From: Candidatus Borkfalkia ceftriaxoniphila
Lineage (GTDB): Bacteria > Bacillota > Clostridia > Christensenellales > Borkfalkiaceae
Length of the DNA: 64,000 nt
Reading direction: 5' to 3'
Assembly (NCBI RefSeq): GCF_004134775.1
Contig: NZ_SDOZ01000002.1
Location: 186,001-250,000 of the forward strand
The notes under the pieces were generated by a model. That model did not search any database. It was not told the DNA's origin and saw only the letters and a program-made list of their open reading frames with translations. The translations under genes were made by a program, and so were the position numbers. Of the stretch, positions 42,536 through 51,405 are shown in pieces. Within the stretch, counting starts at the first letter, position 1, and each line of letters opens with the position of its first letter.

Positions 42536-44992
42536 TTACATCGGAATGTAGGAAACGGATGCGCTGATCGTCATCATGATGAAGATGGAACAGCAAACGA
42601 TCGCCCCTACCCAGACGCTGCCCGTAAGTTTATAGAAGATACGGTTGAAGATGGGCAGTATGAACATCATGACGACAAGGCTGAACACCATATTCACATA
42701 TAGCCAGACCTCTGTGCCGTTGCCCCAGTAGCCGTAGAACGGCGCGCCCGTCATGAAGAAACAGACATAGTTGATGACCAGGATAAACGCAAGCCCGATG
42801 CTGTTCGCGAGCGCGCCCACTAGCAGGACTTTCCACTCCTTCCAGCCTTCGCGTCCGATGCTTCCGTTGACGCGGATCGCGTTGGAAACATAGAAGAGCA
42901 GGATCAGCGGGATATATTCGAGCGCCGTCACGAACATACGCGCGTTGAGCGGCGCGGCGGAGATCAGCATAAAGCGGAAATCCTGATGGAAGATCCAGTA
43001 GCACAACTGTACGAGGAAATAGAACGAGCAGAACAAAATGACGCACAAGAGAAGCATTTTCAACACGTTGAACAATACGCCGTGCCATTTTTCGCCGTGG
43101 ATCTTGACGGGTTCGAGTTTCGCCCAATCGTAGACGGGCGTCGTTCCTTTCGCTTTGGCGCGGAGTTTCTCGTACAGATTTTCGACCAACGTCGTACCGT
43201 AATACAGCACAAGCCCGATCGCACCGTTGATGACCGCCCACAAGAGGATCGCGTTGATCATGCGCGCGGGGAATACGTAGGTAAACACGCTCGAAGAATT
43301 ACCCGTGGGGAAGATCTCGATGGACAAATTCGCAAGCGGGATATAGTCGAGGCAGGCGATGATCGCCGTTAAGATCATCGTCGTCCAGAATACGACCTTA
43401 TGTGCGAAAGTCTTCGGTTTCTGCACGGCGGCGACTGCCGCATCGGGCGGCGCGTCGGTCGGTTTTTCCGCACCGATTTCAGAGGCGTCGGCGACGGCTT
43501 CCCCTGCCGCGATCTCCGCGGTGCAGGCATCGGCAGCGGGGCCTTCCGCGACGCACGCCTTCGCTTTTTTGCCGTTCTTGATGGTCGCAAAGAAAGGAAC
43601 GCCCATCAGCACCGCGCACAGCGCGATGACGAACGTAAACGCCGCCGCGAGCGCGAGCCCGTTGGACACCTCTTTTCCGAACCAGATCTGGCTGTAAGGA
43701 TCGGTGCCCGATTCCATGCCGAGCGTTTCGTCGAAGAAAGAAAGCGTGTTTGCGATACTCGTCTTGTCGTACATCTCAAAGCAATGATTGATCTTCTCGC
43801 GATGAATGATGCGGTAAGTGCCCGCAGACATATCGCCGTAACCGTAATCGAGCGCAACTTCCTTGTAATCGTTCTTTGTGCCGCCCACTTCGTTGATAAA
43901 GCGGAGCATGATGACTTCCAGCGCGGAGGAATCCGTCTGGTAACGGAAACTTCCCTCGTCGTAATAGGCGTAAGAAAGCGCCGCGTTGCAGTTCAGATTT
44001 TTATACTTGTTTGCGGACGAGGCCTTGATATAGCCGGAAATGTACACAGATTTGATGATGCTTTCGCTGTAACTGTCGCCCGCGAAATCCGCCGCCAGCG
44101 TGCAGACGTTGCCGCCGCCCGCCGAATGGCCGACCGCGCCGAAACGCGACTTATCGCAGAACTTGAAATCGTCGGTGTTATTGTAGACGTACTGCACGAG
44201 ATATTCCACGCCGTTCGCACCAGCCGTGGAAGTTTCCGTGGTACCGCCCTGACCGCCCGGATCGAGGCTGAATACGACGGCGCCGCGGCGGGAAAGTTCG
44301 ATGCAATACTGCGCCATGGTCGCTTTGGTACGGGTGAACCCGGGAACGACGAACACCGTCGCCGCGGGATTTTCTTCCGTCGCGTTCGAAGGCACGTACA
44401 TCGTGACGGAATACGTCGTATCGTTTTCCATCGTATAGGCTTTGCCGTGGATCTTGCCCTCGTTATAGGTTTCGGTCATTTCTTTCGTCAGCGTGAAATC
44501 GGAAACCTTGACGGAAAAACCCGACGTTTCGAAAATCATTGCCGAGAAACTGCACACGAACACCAACAGGAACGCGACGCACATGGTCACGAAACATTTC
44601 GTCTTATAGAAAGGTTTCTTTTTCTCAGGTTCCCGCTCGGGCGCAGGCTCCTCTTTCTGCGCGACGTTTTGGCGTATGACCACCAATTCGTCCTCTGTCT
44701 TGCGGAAATAAGCGATCGCGTTCAGAATGAACGAAGGCAGCGCCACGATACTTAAGATCCAGCAAATCAGATACAGCGTATTTTGTTTCTTTTCCAAAAT
44801 CACGCCCGTCATCTTTTCGCGGATCGAAGTGACGGCAAAGCCGCCGTACAGACTTAAAAGCGCAAAGATCAGGAACAGCCAGTAAGTATAGTCGGAAAGT
44901 GCGAACGCGCTCGCGGCAGCGACGAACCAGATGGCCGAACAGACGTAACTGCATATCGACGCCGCTTTCATCAATTTTTTCTTTAAATACAT
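42536..44992 (-). CDS. Multi-pass membrane protein with extracytoplasmic alpha/beta hydrolase domain
   Basis: 818 residues from ATG 44992 (AGGAGGGG just upstream). Two pairs of N-terminal membrane helices lie before about 155. An alpha/beta hydrolase domain (about 185-440) follows with the nucleophile elbow G288-H-S290-A-G and the oxyanion-type VVPGFTRTKATMAQY and LDPGGQGG. After about 470 come eight or so membrane helices separated by an Ala-rich loop (AAVAAVQKP). The serine and fold suggest an esterase or peptidase on the outer face of the membrane. It is the last gene of a three-gene envelope operon. I know of no named family with this whole architecture. Confidence 0.65.
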   Translation of the reverse strand: MYLKKKLMKAASICSYVCSAIWFVAAASAFALSDYTYWLFLIFALLSLYGGFAVTSIREKMTGVILEKKQNTLYLICWILSIVALPSFILNAIAYFRKTEDELVVIRQNVAQKEEPAPEREPEKKKPFYKTKCFVTMCVAFLLVFVCSFSAMIFETSGFSVKVSDFTLTKEMTETYNEGKIHGKAYTMENDTTYSVTMYVPSNATEENPAATVFVVPGFTRTKATMAQYCIELSRRGAVVFSLDPGGQGGTTETSTAGANGVEYLVQYVYNNTDDFKFCDKSRFGAVGHSAGGGNVCTLAADFAGDSYSESIIKSVYISGYIKASSANKYKNLNCNAALSYAYYDEGSFRYQTDSSALEVIMLRFINEVGGTKNDYKEVALDYGYGDMSAGTYRIIHREKINHCFEMYDKTSIANTLSFFDETLGMESGTDPYSQIWFGKEVSNGLALAAAFTFVIALCAVLMGVPFFATIKNGKKAKACVAEGPAADACTAEIAAGEAVADASEIGAEKPTDAPPDAAVAAVQKPKTFAHKVVFWTTMILTAIIACLDYIPLANLSIEIFPTGNSSSVFTYVFPARMINAILLWAVINGAIGLVLYYGTTLVENLYEKLRAKAKGTTPVYDWAKLEPVKIHGEKWHGVLFNVLKMLLLCVILFCSFYFLVQLCYWIFHQDFRFMLISAAPLNARMFVTALEYIPLILLFYVSNAIRVNGSIGREGWKEWKVLLVGALANSIGLAFILVINYVCFFMTGAPFYGYWGNGTEVWLYVNMVFSLVVMMFILPIFNRIFYKLTGSVWVGAIVCCSIFIMMTISASVSYIPM

Positions 44993-45002
44993 ATCGCCCC
45001 TC

Positions 45003-46202
45003 CTATACAACAGGCGCGAGCGCGTCTTTCGCGCCGCCCGAGATGATCCAGTCATAGACAAGGTTCACGATCTCTTCATCCGTAACTTTCACGCAACCAC
45101 GGCTTTTGCCGCCCATTTCGATCCCTGTGGTGTTGGTAATATAATCGACACCCTCGACGAAATTAGCCTTATCCGCTAAATTTTTGCTGCTCGCCCACCC
45201 CATCATGATATCGACGTCCTTGTCTTCTCTTACCTTTGTACAGGACTCTTTGACATCTCCGATATATCCGCGGATAAGGATCTCACCGTCTTTGAGCGTT
45301 TGATTATTTTCCGCCAGATAGGTTTTCAAAGCATTTAAAAAATTATCCATAATAGCCTGCGTCAATCCCGACGTTTCGGGCAAATTGTACCACGCGATGA
45401 CCAACACGGGTTCCGTAGGACCGGGATCGGGTTCCGGATCGGGTTCGGGTTCTACGGGAACGGTCGAATACGTGACGTGGATCCAGTCGTACACGAGATT
45501 GCAAAGTTCGGTATCCGTCTTTCTGGCGATATAGCGCTCTTTGCTGCCGATCTTGATATTGCCGATGTTTTCGAGGAAGTCGACCCCTTCGGTCATGCCG
45601 CCCGTGTTCGTCAGATTGTTCGAATTTGCCCAGCCGACCATAATATCGACGTCGCCGTCCTTCATGATCGCGCCGCAACTGGTACCGACGTCGCCCTCGT
45701 AACCGCGGATGTCGATAGACATGGTATCGGGTTTATATCCTTTGCTCGTCAAAAATTCGAACAGTGCCGTCTTGAATTCATCCATGGTCGCCTGATTGAT
45801 ACCGGAAGTGGTTTCCTTATTGTACCACGCGATCACGAGATCTCTCTTGGGGATCGCCGTATATGCGGCATAGAGCGTGACGCTCTGATTTTCGCCCGCG
45901 ACGTAATCCTTTACGTCGTCATAGCGGATGAGTCCCGTATTTTCCGAAAGCAGGTCTTCGCTGTCCGTACCTTCCGTCCAATCCTCTTTGGGCGACCAGC
46001 CGGCAAACTTGTATCCCGCTTTCGTAGGTTCGGGGACGACGGCGTTGTTGAAAATGTTGACGGTATATGTACCGACATATTCCTCGCCGTTTCTGAGCAC
46101 GACCTGCACGTCTTTCTCAAAAACTTTGACGAACGAACAACCGGATAATACCGCTAAACACGTTGCTATCGCGATCAGAATCGCGAGCCATCTCTTTTTC
46201 AT
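45003..46202 (-). CDS. Lipoprotein with InlB-like repeat and an internally duplicated unknown domain
   Basis: 399 residues, lipobox VLSGC22. An InlB/Listeria-Bacteroides-type repeat (about 35-115: PTKAGYKFAGWSP...VTLYAAY) is followed by two copies of a domain of about 120 residues (about 120-243 and 268-393), joined by an acidic Pro linker (PEPDPEPDPGPTEP). The copies share LVIAWYN...TSG..QA.MD.F..AL, IRGY.GDV..SC, DVDIM.GWA and a closing VNLVYDWI (VYDWI in both). The domain resembles half of a solute-binding fold, but I do not recognise it. It is the middle gene of the envelope operon. Confidence 0.65.
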   Translation of the reverse strand: MKKRWLAILIAIATCLAVLSGCSFVKVFEKDVQVVLRNGEEYVGTYTVNIFNNAVVPEPTKAGYKFAGWSPKEDWTEGTDSEDLLSENTGLIRYDDVKDYVAGENQSVTLYAAYTAIPKRDLVIAWYNKETTSGINQATMDEFKTALFEFLTSKGYKPDTMSIDIRGYEGDVGTSCGAIMKDGDVDIMVGWANSNNLTNTGGMTEGVDFLENIGNIKIGSKERYIARKTDTELCNLVYDWIHVTYSTVPVEPEPDPEPDPGPTEPVLVIAWYNLPETSGLTQAIMDNFLNALKTYLAENNQTLKDGEILIRGYIGDVKESCTKVREDKDVDIMMGWASSKNLADKANFVEGVDYITNTTGIEMGGKSRGCVKVTDEEIVNLVYDWIISGGAKDALAPVV

Positions 46203-46245
46203 CTTTCCTCCTTTTTATTTAAGAAGTTTTTTATTTATAAATATT

Positions 46246-47427
46246 TCAAGCCCCGAACACCGTTTCATAGGCGACGCCCCGTAAAAGCGCCGCGGTGTCG
46301 GATTCCAACGTTCCGTCAAAGGTCGTCTCTCTCACGTCGCATCCGAGAATGGTTGCGGCGTGCACGCACGCGGAAAGATACGCCCCGACGTAGGAAGGAT
46401 GCTTGTTATCACCGAAATAAAGATTGATATCGGGATATTCGGTATAGACGGTGCTGAACGCCTTGCCGACCTGGCAGACCTGCAGATTCAATTCTCCCGC
46501 CGCCTTTTCATAGGCCTTGCGGATCTCCGCTTCCAGTTCGGGAATGGTTTCCTTTCTGGTTTCGGCAGCCTCGGCATAGCCCCAGGTGGAATACAGATAG
46601 ATCTCGCAGTTTTCCTGCGTGCCCTTGATCTTCGCTTTCAAAGCGCGCACCGCAGATTCGAACGCGCTGTAATTCGTCAGCGGGCGGGTACTCTGTTCTT
46701 GCAGCACGACGACGTCGTATTCGTCCGTCGCATTTAGTTTGTCGGATACCTGCTTACCGTATTCATCCGTTTCGTCTGCAAATTTTGTGAGCGTCCAACT
46801 GCCGTTCGTCACGGAATCCACTTCCACCATCTCGCCGGCGCCCTCGGCGATCTGTCCGAACAGAGAGGGAATGTCGCTGTAATATGTGAAACTGTTGCCG
46901 ATAAACAGCACGCGGATCGTTTCCCATACGACGGCAACGCCGTTTTTAAAGCGCCAGTATTCCCCGTCGGTCTGCGGTTTCGTTTCCGAATACAGAAAAA
47001 CCTTTCTGCCGTCTTTCGCGTTCACCTGCGAATATGCGCATACCTGCGCGTCCTGCGGAAAAGACTTTTCCCCGACGGAAACCATGCTCCTGGGCAAAAC
47101 GACCGATCCGACCGCACATTCGGCAAAAGCGTTGTCGCCGACGGCGGTGATCCCCTCTTCGATCGCGATTGAGGTGACTCTGCCCGATCTGTAATACCAG
47201 GGAGCCTCTTTCGCTGAGGCGTAATCGGGAATCGCTCCATTGCCCTCCACGGTCAAAATAAAGCCGTGTTTGCCGTTATCCGAAAAGCGCGCGGTCACAC
47301 TGCCGTCTGCCGTCAGATTCCATGAGGGGAACTCTTCTTCCTTTGAACAGGCGCTCGTCAACAACAACGCGGCGACAACGGTGATCATTAAGAGAACGGC
47401 GACCGCATATGTCGAAAACTTTCTCAT
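46246..47427 (-). CDS. SGNH-hydrolase lipoprotein with a BspA-like segment
   Basis: 393 residues from ATG 47427 (AGGAGG eight bases upstream). The lipobox is LTSAC. A short leucine-rich BspA-like stretch (AIEEGITAVGDNAF...VVLPRSMVSVGEKSF) precedes an SGNH domain with block I at VLFIGNSFTYYSDIP (nucleophile Ser) and the catalytic Asp/His in GDNKHPSYVGAYL. This matches DUF4886-type esterases. It probably removes acyl groups from surface or dietary glycans. It is the first gene of the three-gene envelope operon; a stem-loop (47460-47487) lies in its leader. Confidence 0.75.
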   Translation of the reverse strand: MRKFSTYAVAVLLMITVVAALLLTSACSKEEEFPSWNLTADGSVTARFSDNGKHGFILTVEGNGAIPDYASAKEAPWYYRSGRVTSIAIEEGITAVGDNAFAECAVGSVVLPRSMVSVGEKSFPQDAQVCAYSQVNAKDGRKVFLYSETKPQTDGEYWRFKNGVAVVWETIRVLFIGNSFTYYSDIPSLFGQIAEGAGEMVEVDSVTNGSWTLTKFADETDEYGKQVSDKLNATDEYDVVVLQEQSTRPLTNYSAFESAVRALKAKIKGTQENCEIYLYSTWGYAEAAETRKETIPELEAEIRKAYEKAAGELNLQVCQVGKAFSTVYTEYPDINLYFGDNKHPSYVGAYLSACVHAATILGCDVRETTFDGTLESDTAALLRGVAYETVFGA

Positions 47428-47459
47428 CCCATTCCTCCTGTATTCCATGAATGGTTCCT

Positions 47460-47494
47460 GTCAGGGCAAGATTTCTCTTGCCCTGACTTTTTTT
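47460..47494 (+). terminator. Stem-loop with T run on the plus strand
   Basis: GTCAGGGCAAG-atttct-CTTGCCCTGAC (47460-47487) is followed by seven Ts on the plus strand. It lies between the malic enzyme stop and the SGNH gene, both on the minus strand, for which it has no T tail. It may act as a hairpin on the minus strand or end an antisense plus transcript. Confidence 0.5.
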
Positions 47495-47508
47495 ATCCCG
47501 ATAAAAAA

Positions 47509-48684
47509 CTATTTGATTTTTGCGACGCCCGATGCGACAGCCGCCTCTGCCACTGCTTTCGCGACCGATTCGTGCACGCTGCGGTCGAACGCAGGCGGAA
47601 GTATATACTCGCGGGAAAGTTTATCGCTCCCCACGCACGCCGCAATGCCGCGCGCCGCCGCTTTCATCATTTCGATATTCACGGTCGTCGCCCGCACGTC
47701 CAGCGCGCCGCGGAACAGCCCGGGGAACACGAGCACGTTATTGATCTGGTTGGGATATTCGGAAGAACCCGTTCCCACGATATATGCGCCCGCTTCCTTC
47801 GCGTCGGCGGGATTGATCTCGGGTACGGGGTTGGCGCAGGGGAACAAAATGGAGCGTTCCGCCATGGATGCGACCATCTCTTTGCTCACGCAGTTGGCGA
47901 CAGATACGCCGACGAACACGTCCGCGCCCTTCATCGCGTCCGCAAGCGTGCCCTGCTTTTTGCCGCGGTTGGTGATCTTCGCGATCTCCTGCTGCGCGGG
48001 GTTGACGCTCGTGTCGCCCTCGCAGATGATGCCGCGTCTTCCGCACATGACGATCTCTTGTACGCCGAACGCCAAAAGGAAACGCGCGATCGCGATGCCC
48101 GCGGCGCCCGCACCGTTGATGACCACGCGGATCTCCTCTATCTTCTTGTCCGCAAGTTTTAAAGCGTTCATGAGCGCGGCTGCGGTCACGATGGCTGTGC
48201 CGTGCTGGTCGTCATGAAATACGGGAATATCCAGATCCTCTTTCAAACGCCGTTCGATCTCGAAACAACGGGGCGCGGAAATATCTTCCAGATTGATGCC
48301 GCCGAAAGAACCCGCGATCAGTTCGATGGTGCGGATGATCTCTTCGGTATCTTTGGTCCTCAGGCAGATGGGGAACGCATCCACGCCGCCGTACGCCTTG
48401 AACAGGGCGCATTTGCCTTCCATGACGGGCATACCCGCTTCGGGACCGATATCGCCGAGCCCCAGAACGGCGGTGCCGTCCGTGATCACCGGAACGGTAT
48501 TCCAGCGGCGCGTTAAATCGAAACTCTTTTCGACGTCGTCATGAATCGCCATACAAGGCTCGGCAACGCCGGGCGTGTATGCGAGCGAGAGGTCTTCGCG
48601 GCTCTCGACGGGAACGCGCACGACGGTCTCGATCTTGCCTCTCCATTCGGCATGTTTTTTCAACGACTCTTCTCTGTAATTCAT
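47509..48684 (-). CDS. NAD(P)-dependent malic enzyme
   Basis: 391 residues, the short bacterial form. Conserved blocks are YTPGVAEPC, TDGTAVLGLGDIGPEAGMPV, the metal-site segment IPVFHDDQHGTA, and the nucleotide fold VVINGAGAAGIAIARFLL, ending with FPGLFRGALDVRA. It decarboxylates malate to pyruvate with reduction of NAD(P) in the cytoplasm; the cofactor choice cannot be read safely. It is divergent from a LysR regulator, with the two promoters superimposed at 48728-48761. TAAGGAGA provides the ribosome site before ATG 48684. Confidence 0.96.
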   Translation of the reverse strand: MNYREESLKKHAEWRGKIETVVRVPVESREDLSLAYTPGVAEPCMAIHDDVEKSFDLTRRWNTVPVITDGTAVLGLGDIGPEAGMPVMEGKCALFKAYGGVDAFPICLRTKDTEEIIRTIELIAGSFGGINLEDISAPRCFEIERRLKEDLDIPVFHDDQHGTAIVTAAALMNALKLADKKIEEIRVVINGAGAAGIAIARFLLAFGVQEIVMCGRRGIICEGDTSVNPAQQEIAKITNRGKKQGTLADAMKGADVFVGVSVANCVSKEMVASMAERSILFPCANPVPEINPADAKEAGAYIVGTGSSEYPNQINNVLVFPGLFRGALDVRATTVNIEMMKAAARGIAACVGSDKLSREYILPPAFDRSVHESVAKAVAEAAVASGVAKIK

Positions 48685-48727
48685 GGTATCTCCTTATATT
48701 AAATAAAAATTATCTTACCTTTCTCGC

Positions 48728-48756
48728 TTTACATTATAAACCCAAAATGCTATAAT
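48728..48756 (+). promoter_or_regulatory. Promoter of the LysR gene
   Basis: TTTACA (48728-48733), 17-bp spacer, TATAAT (48751-48756). The predicted start near 48763 makes ATG 48762 unusable and supports ATG 48807. Confidence 0.85.
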
Positions 48757-48761
48757 GTAAA
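48733..48761 (-). promoter_or_regulatory. Promoter of the malic enzyme gene
   Basis: Minus strand: TTTACA (48756-48761), 17-bp spacer, TATAAT (48733-48738). Confidence 0.85.
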
Positions 48762-48806
48762 ATGATAATAAAGCATTACTGCCATACTCAAATATTATGG
48801 CCGAGA

Positions 48807-49712
48807 ATGGACATGATCAATTACGAATATTATAAAATTTTTTATTACGTAGGGAAATACAAGAGCATCACGAAAGCCGCGCAGATGCTGTATTCAAGCC
48901 AGCCCGCCGTGACGCGCATCATTCAAAAACTGGAAAACGAACTCGAATGCAAACTGTTCGTGCGCAGTCAGGCAGGCATGGATTTCACGCAGGAAGGCAA
49001 AACTCTGTTCGACTACGTAAGCATCGCCTATAACCAACTGGAACGGGGCGAGGACGAGATCCGCCGCTGCGCCGTCGGGGAAACGGGCACGATCTATATC
49101 GGCGCGTCGGTCACGAGTCTGCACGTCTTTTTGTTCGACGCGCTCGATCTGTTCCACTCCCGATATCCGAACGTGCGGCTGAAAATTCTGACGGGCTCGA
49201 ACAACGGTACGCTCGAAAAACTGAAAAACGGGCTGGTTCACCTCGCTTTCGTTTCCACACCGTTCAATGCCTCGGGCGCGTTTAAGATATCGAGGATCAA
49301 AAAGTTCCACGATATTCTTATCGCGGGAAAGGATTTCGACGATCTGCGCGGAAAGACGCTCTCCGTGCAGGATCTGATCCGCTATCCGTTCGTGTGCCTG
49401 CGCCACGGCATGCAACTTCGGAAGTTCATCGACGACAGGTTTGCCGAAAGGAACCTTATCATTACGCCCGACGCGGAGGCGGACGGCGCCGATCTGCTCG
49501 TGCCGATGATACAGCATAACCTCGGACTGGGCTTTGTTCCCGAGGCAATGGCGGAAGACGCCGTCGGACGCGGCGAAGTGTTCCGCATACCGCTTACAGA
49601 AGAACTGCCCGCGCGCTATATCTGTATGCTGTACAACCCCTGTTATCCCCAGTCTACCGCCTCGGAAGAACTGATCAGAGAAATACAGAAAATTCCCGAC
49701 GAAAAAGAATAA
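48807..49712 (+). CDS. LysR-family regulator, likely controlling malic enzyme
   Basis: 301 residues from ATG 48807; ATG 48813 is an alternative. The N-terminal winged HTH is YEYYKIFYYVGKYKSITKAAQMLYSSQPAVTRIIQKLE (given by its ends at about 4-42), and the substrate-binding domain starts near 90 (GTIYIGASVTSLHVFLFDAL). Its divergent position next to malic enzyme, with shared promoter DNA, suggests it controls that gene and itself. The effector may be malate or a related acid; this is inference. A hairpin terminator follows at 49735-49766. Confidence 0.92.
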   Translation: MDMINYEYYKIFYYVGKYKSITKAAQMLYSSQPAVTRIIQKLENELECKLFVRSQAGMDFTQEGKTLFDYVSIAYNQLERGEDEIRRCAVGETGTIYIGASVTSLHVFLFDALDLFHSRYPNVRLKILTGSNNGTLEKLKNGLVHLAFVSTPFNASGAFKISRIKKFHDILIAGKDFDDLRGKTLSVQDLIRYPFVCLRHGMQLRKFIDDRFAERNLIITPDAEADGADLLVPMIQHNLGLGFVPEAMAEDAVGRGEVFRIPLTEELPARYICMLYNPCYPQSTASEELIREIQKIPDEKE

Positions 49713-49734
49713 AACCAGTAAACGTTTCAAAACG

Positions 49735-49768
49735 AAAGAACACCGATTTTTCAATCGGTGTTCTTTTT
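49735..49768. terminator. Terminator after the LysR gene
   Basis: AAAGAACACCGATT and AATCGGTGTTCTTT form a 14-bp stem with T tract on the right; it also faces the 3' end of the minus-strand pseudogene. Confidence 0.85.
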
Positions 49769-51165
49769 AATTTTCAAAAGCGATCCGAACATGTTCCGCA
49801 CCAAAAGGTCTTAAACGGTATGCGGGATCGTACATAGCGCAATTTCCGTGATCCCAAAGCCCTCGCATGGTAAAATGGACGGGAAAAACGCCTTCACGGA
49901 GGCGTACGGTATCCAGCACGAGCGCGTTGTCCTGCGCGCCGGCGAACCGAAATTCGGAAGCGATCTCCCGCTCTTCTTTGAAACGGGGAACCCGCTCGCC
50001 CGTACCGGGCAGCAAAAGGATACTTTCCCCGCCCTGCAATTCGAATTCGCGCGGATGACGATACGTCTTCAACGAAAGAAGGTCGGCGCGGGCGAATCCC
50101 CGGGGCACGCGGATATGCGCGGGCTCACGCTCTACGTTGACGATATACAGAAATTCGAATCCGTGTCCGACGCGGTACGTATATTCCGCCTTTCCGTCCG
50201 TTTCCACGGCCACGGCGCCCGCCGCGGCGATTTCCGCAAGATCCGCATTGCTCTTTAAAAAACCCCAGTCATCGGGCACGCCGTCGGTCATTTGGATTTC
50301 CGATTCGGAATAAACGCGCCCGCCCGCTTGCAGATATTGCCGCAGGATACGTTTCGTCGAGGGCGAAAGCGTTTCGCAGGCGGGTACGACGACATACGTA
50401 TAATCCCGAAGCCCGATCCGAAGCGAATTTCCCGCAATCTTTCCGTGCTCCGCCATGATCTGTTCATCGGCAATATCATAAAGAATGCCGTATCGGTTGA
50501 GTTTTTCTTGCAGACGGGCAAACGATTCGTCCGTTTTACGGCAATCCGCTTCCCTCGACCGTTCATACGTGAGATAAACGCTTGCCATGGGGTTGACGAC
50601 CAGACAGTTCGTCTGCGTGCGGGAATTCGCCAAAAGCCACCCCAGACGCGCGAAATAGCGATTGAAGCCACCGAAATGCTCCCACCAGGGCATGTGCCTG
50701 CTGAAACAGGGAGGATGATCGGTCTTGCCCTGCCCCGAAAGACTGTACGCAAAGAGGTGATGGCATAAGAGATTTACGCCGTGCACGTATTGTTTTTCGG
50801 CGATCGCCTTCAACTCCCGCGGCGTCGTGTCATATCCGCAGCAGCCGAAAGATTCGGTGAGCACCTGTTTTTTGCCGAGTTGTCCCGCCACCGAGCCGAC
50901 CTGCCGCGCCATTAGTTTCGAAACGTTATATTTTGTAAGATTATCAATCCCGGGAATGTGTTCGTAAGCATAGGAGGGCGAACAGCCCGCGCAGCCGAGC
51001 ATCTGCGTGGAGAGCAGCGTTTCTTCCACACTGTGGCCCGTAAGCATGCAGCCGTGCTCGTCGCACCACCGATACAATCTCTCGTAAAAATTATGCGTAT
51101 ATAGGCGGTTCAGCGCCGAATAATATTTTACGCGAAAGGAATAATCCCCCTTTTCGGCGGAAAAT
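49767..51165 (-). pseudogene. N-terminally truncated GH106-like glycoside hydrolase
   Basis: About 465 residues of recognisable protein, from roughly SAEKGDYSFRVKYYSALN to the end. Blocks such as WCDEHGCMLTGHSVEETLLS, YEHIPGIDNLTKYNVSK, KKQVLTESFGCCGYD and HMPWWEHFGGFNRYFARLGW resemble the middle and C-terminal half of GH106-like glycosidases. The N-terminal part and the start region are missing: upstream the frame continues only as the antisense of an AraC fragment. No promoter or ribosome site is visible. I judge it a deletion remnant rather than a short functional gene. Confidence 0.7.
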
Positions 51166-51197
51166 AAGTGAATGATCCCGTCCGCGATATCCTCGTG

Positions 51198-51356
51198 ATA
51201 TTGCGTGAAAAGGCGCAGGAACTTCTCTGCTCCACAACCCTCAGTATTTCGGAGATCGCGGCGGCGACAGGGTACGACAGCGTCCATAATTTTTACAAAT
51301 TATTCAAAAAATACAACAACAGCACCCCGAACGAATTTCGCAAAAAATTCAGATAA
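51198..51356 (+). pseudogene. C-terminal fragment of an AraC-family regulator
   Basis: About 52 codons encode the second HTH of an AraC DNA-binding domain (LSISEIAAATGYDSVHNFYK, then FKKYNNSTPNEFRKKF). The sensor domain and first HTH are absent, and the 5' side joins directly to the truncated glycosidase on the other strand. Divergent AraC/glycosidase pairs are common, so one deletion spanning both 5' ends explains the structure. Confidence 0.75.
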
Positions 51357-51361
51357 GTAAA

Positions 51362-51400
51362 AAGCCGGCCACCGAAGCAATGCTTCGGTGGCCGGCTTTC
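51362..51400. terminator. Bidirectional terminator, end of locus C
   Basis: Arms 51362-51380 and 51382-51400 are perfect 19-bp inverted repeats (GCCGGCCACCGAAGCA core) with A and T runs outside. It serves the former araC gene and the SGNH hydrolase gene. Confidence 0.88.
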
Positions 51401-51405
51401 ATATT

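Larger units (their letters stand above)
48728..48761. promoter_or_regulatory. Inverted repeat that forms both divergent promoters
   Basis: TTTACATTATA (48728-48738) and TATAATGTAAA (48751-48761) are perfect 11-bp inverted repeats with a 12-bp spacer. Each arm contains the -35 of one promoter overlapping the -10 of the other. This is also a reasonable LysR-type binding site. Confidence 0.85.

Noticed and set aside
48762..48806. LysR start at ATG 48762
   Set aside because: The predicted transcription start lies at about 48763, and the conserved N-terminus begins at 48807 or 48813.
51168..51356. A complete small AraC/HTH regulator of 62 residues
   Set aside because: Only the last HTH of an AraC protein is present and the upstream side belongs to the truncated glycosidase on the other strand; treated as a gene remnant.
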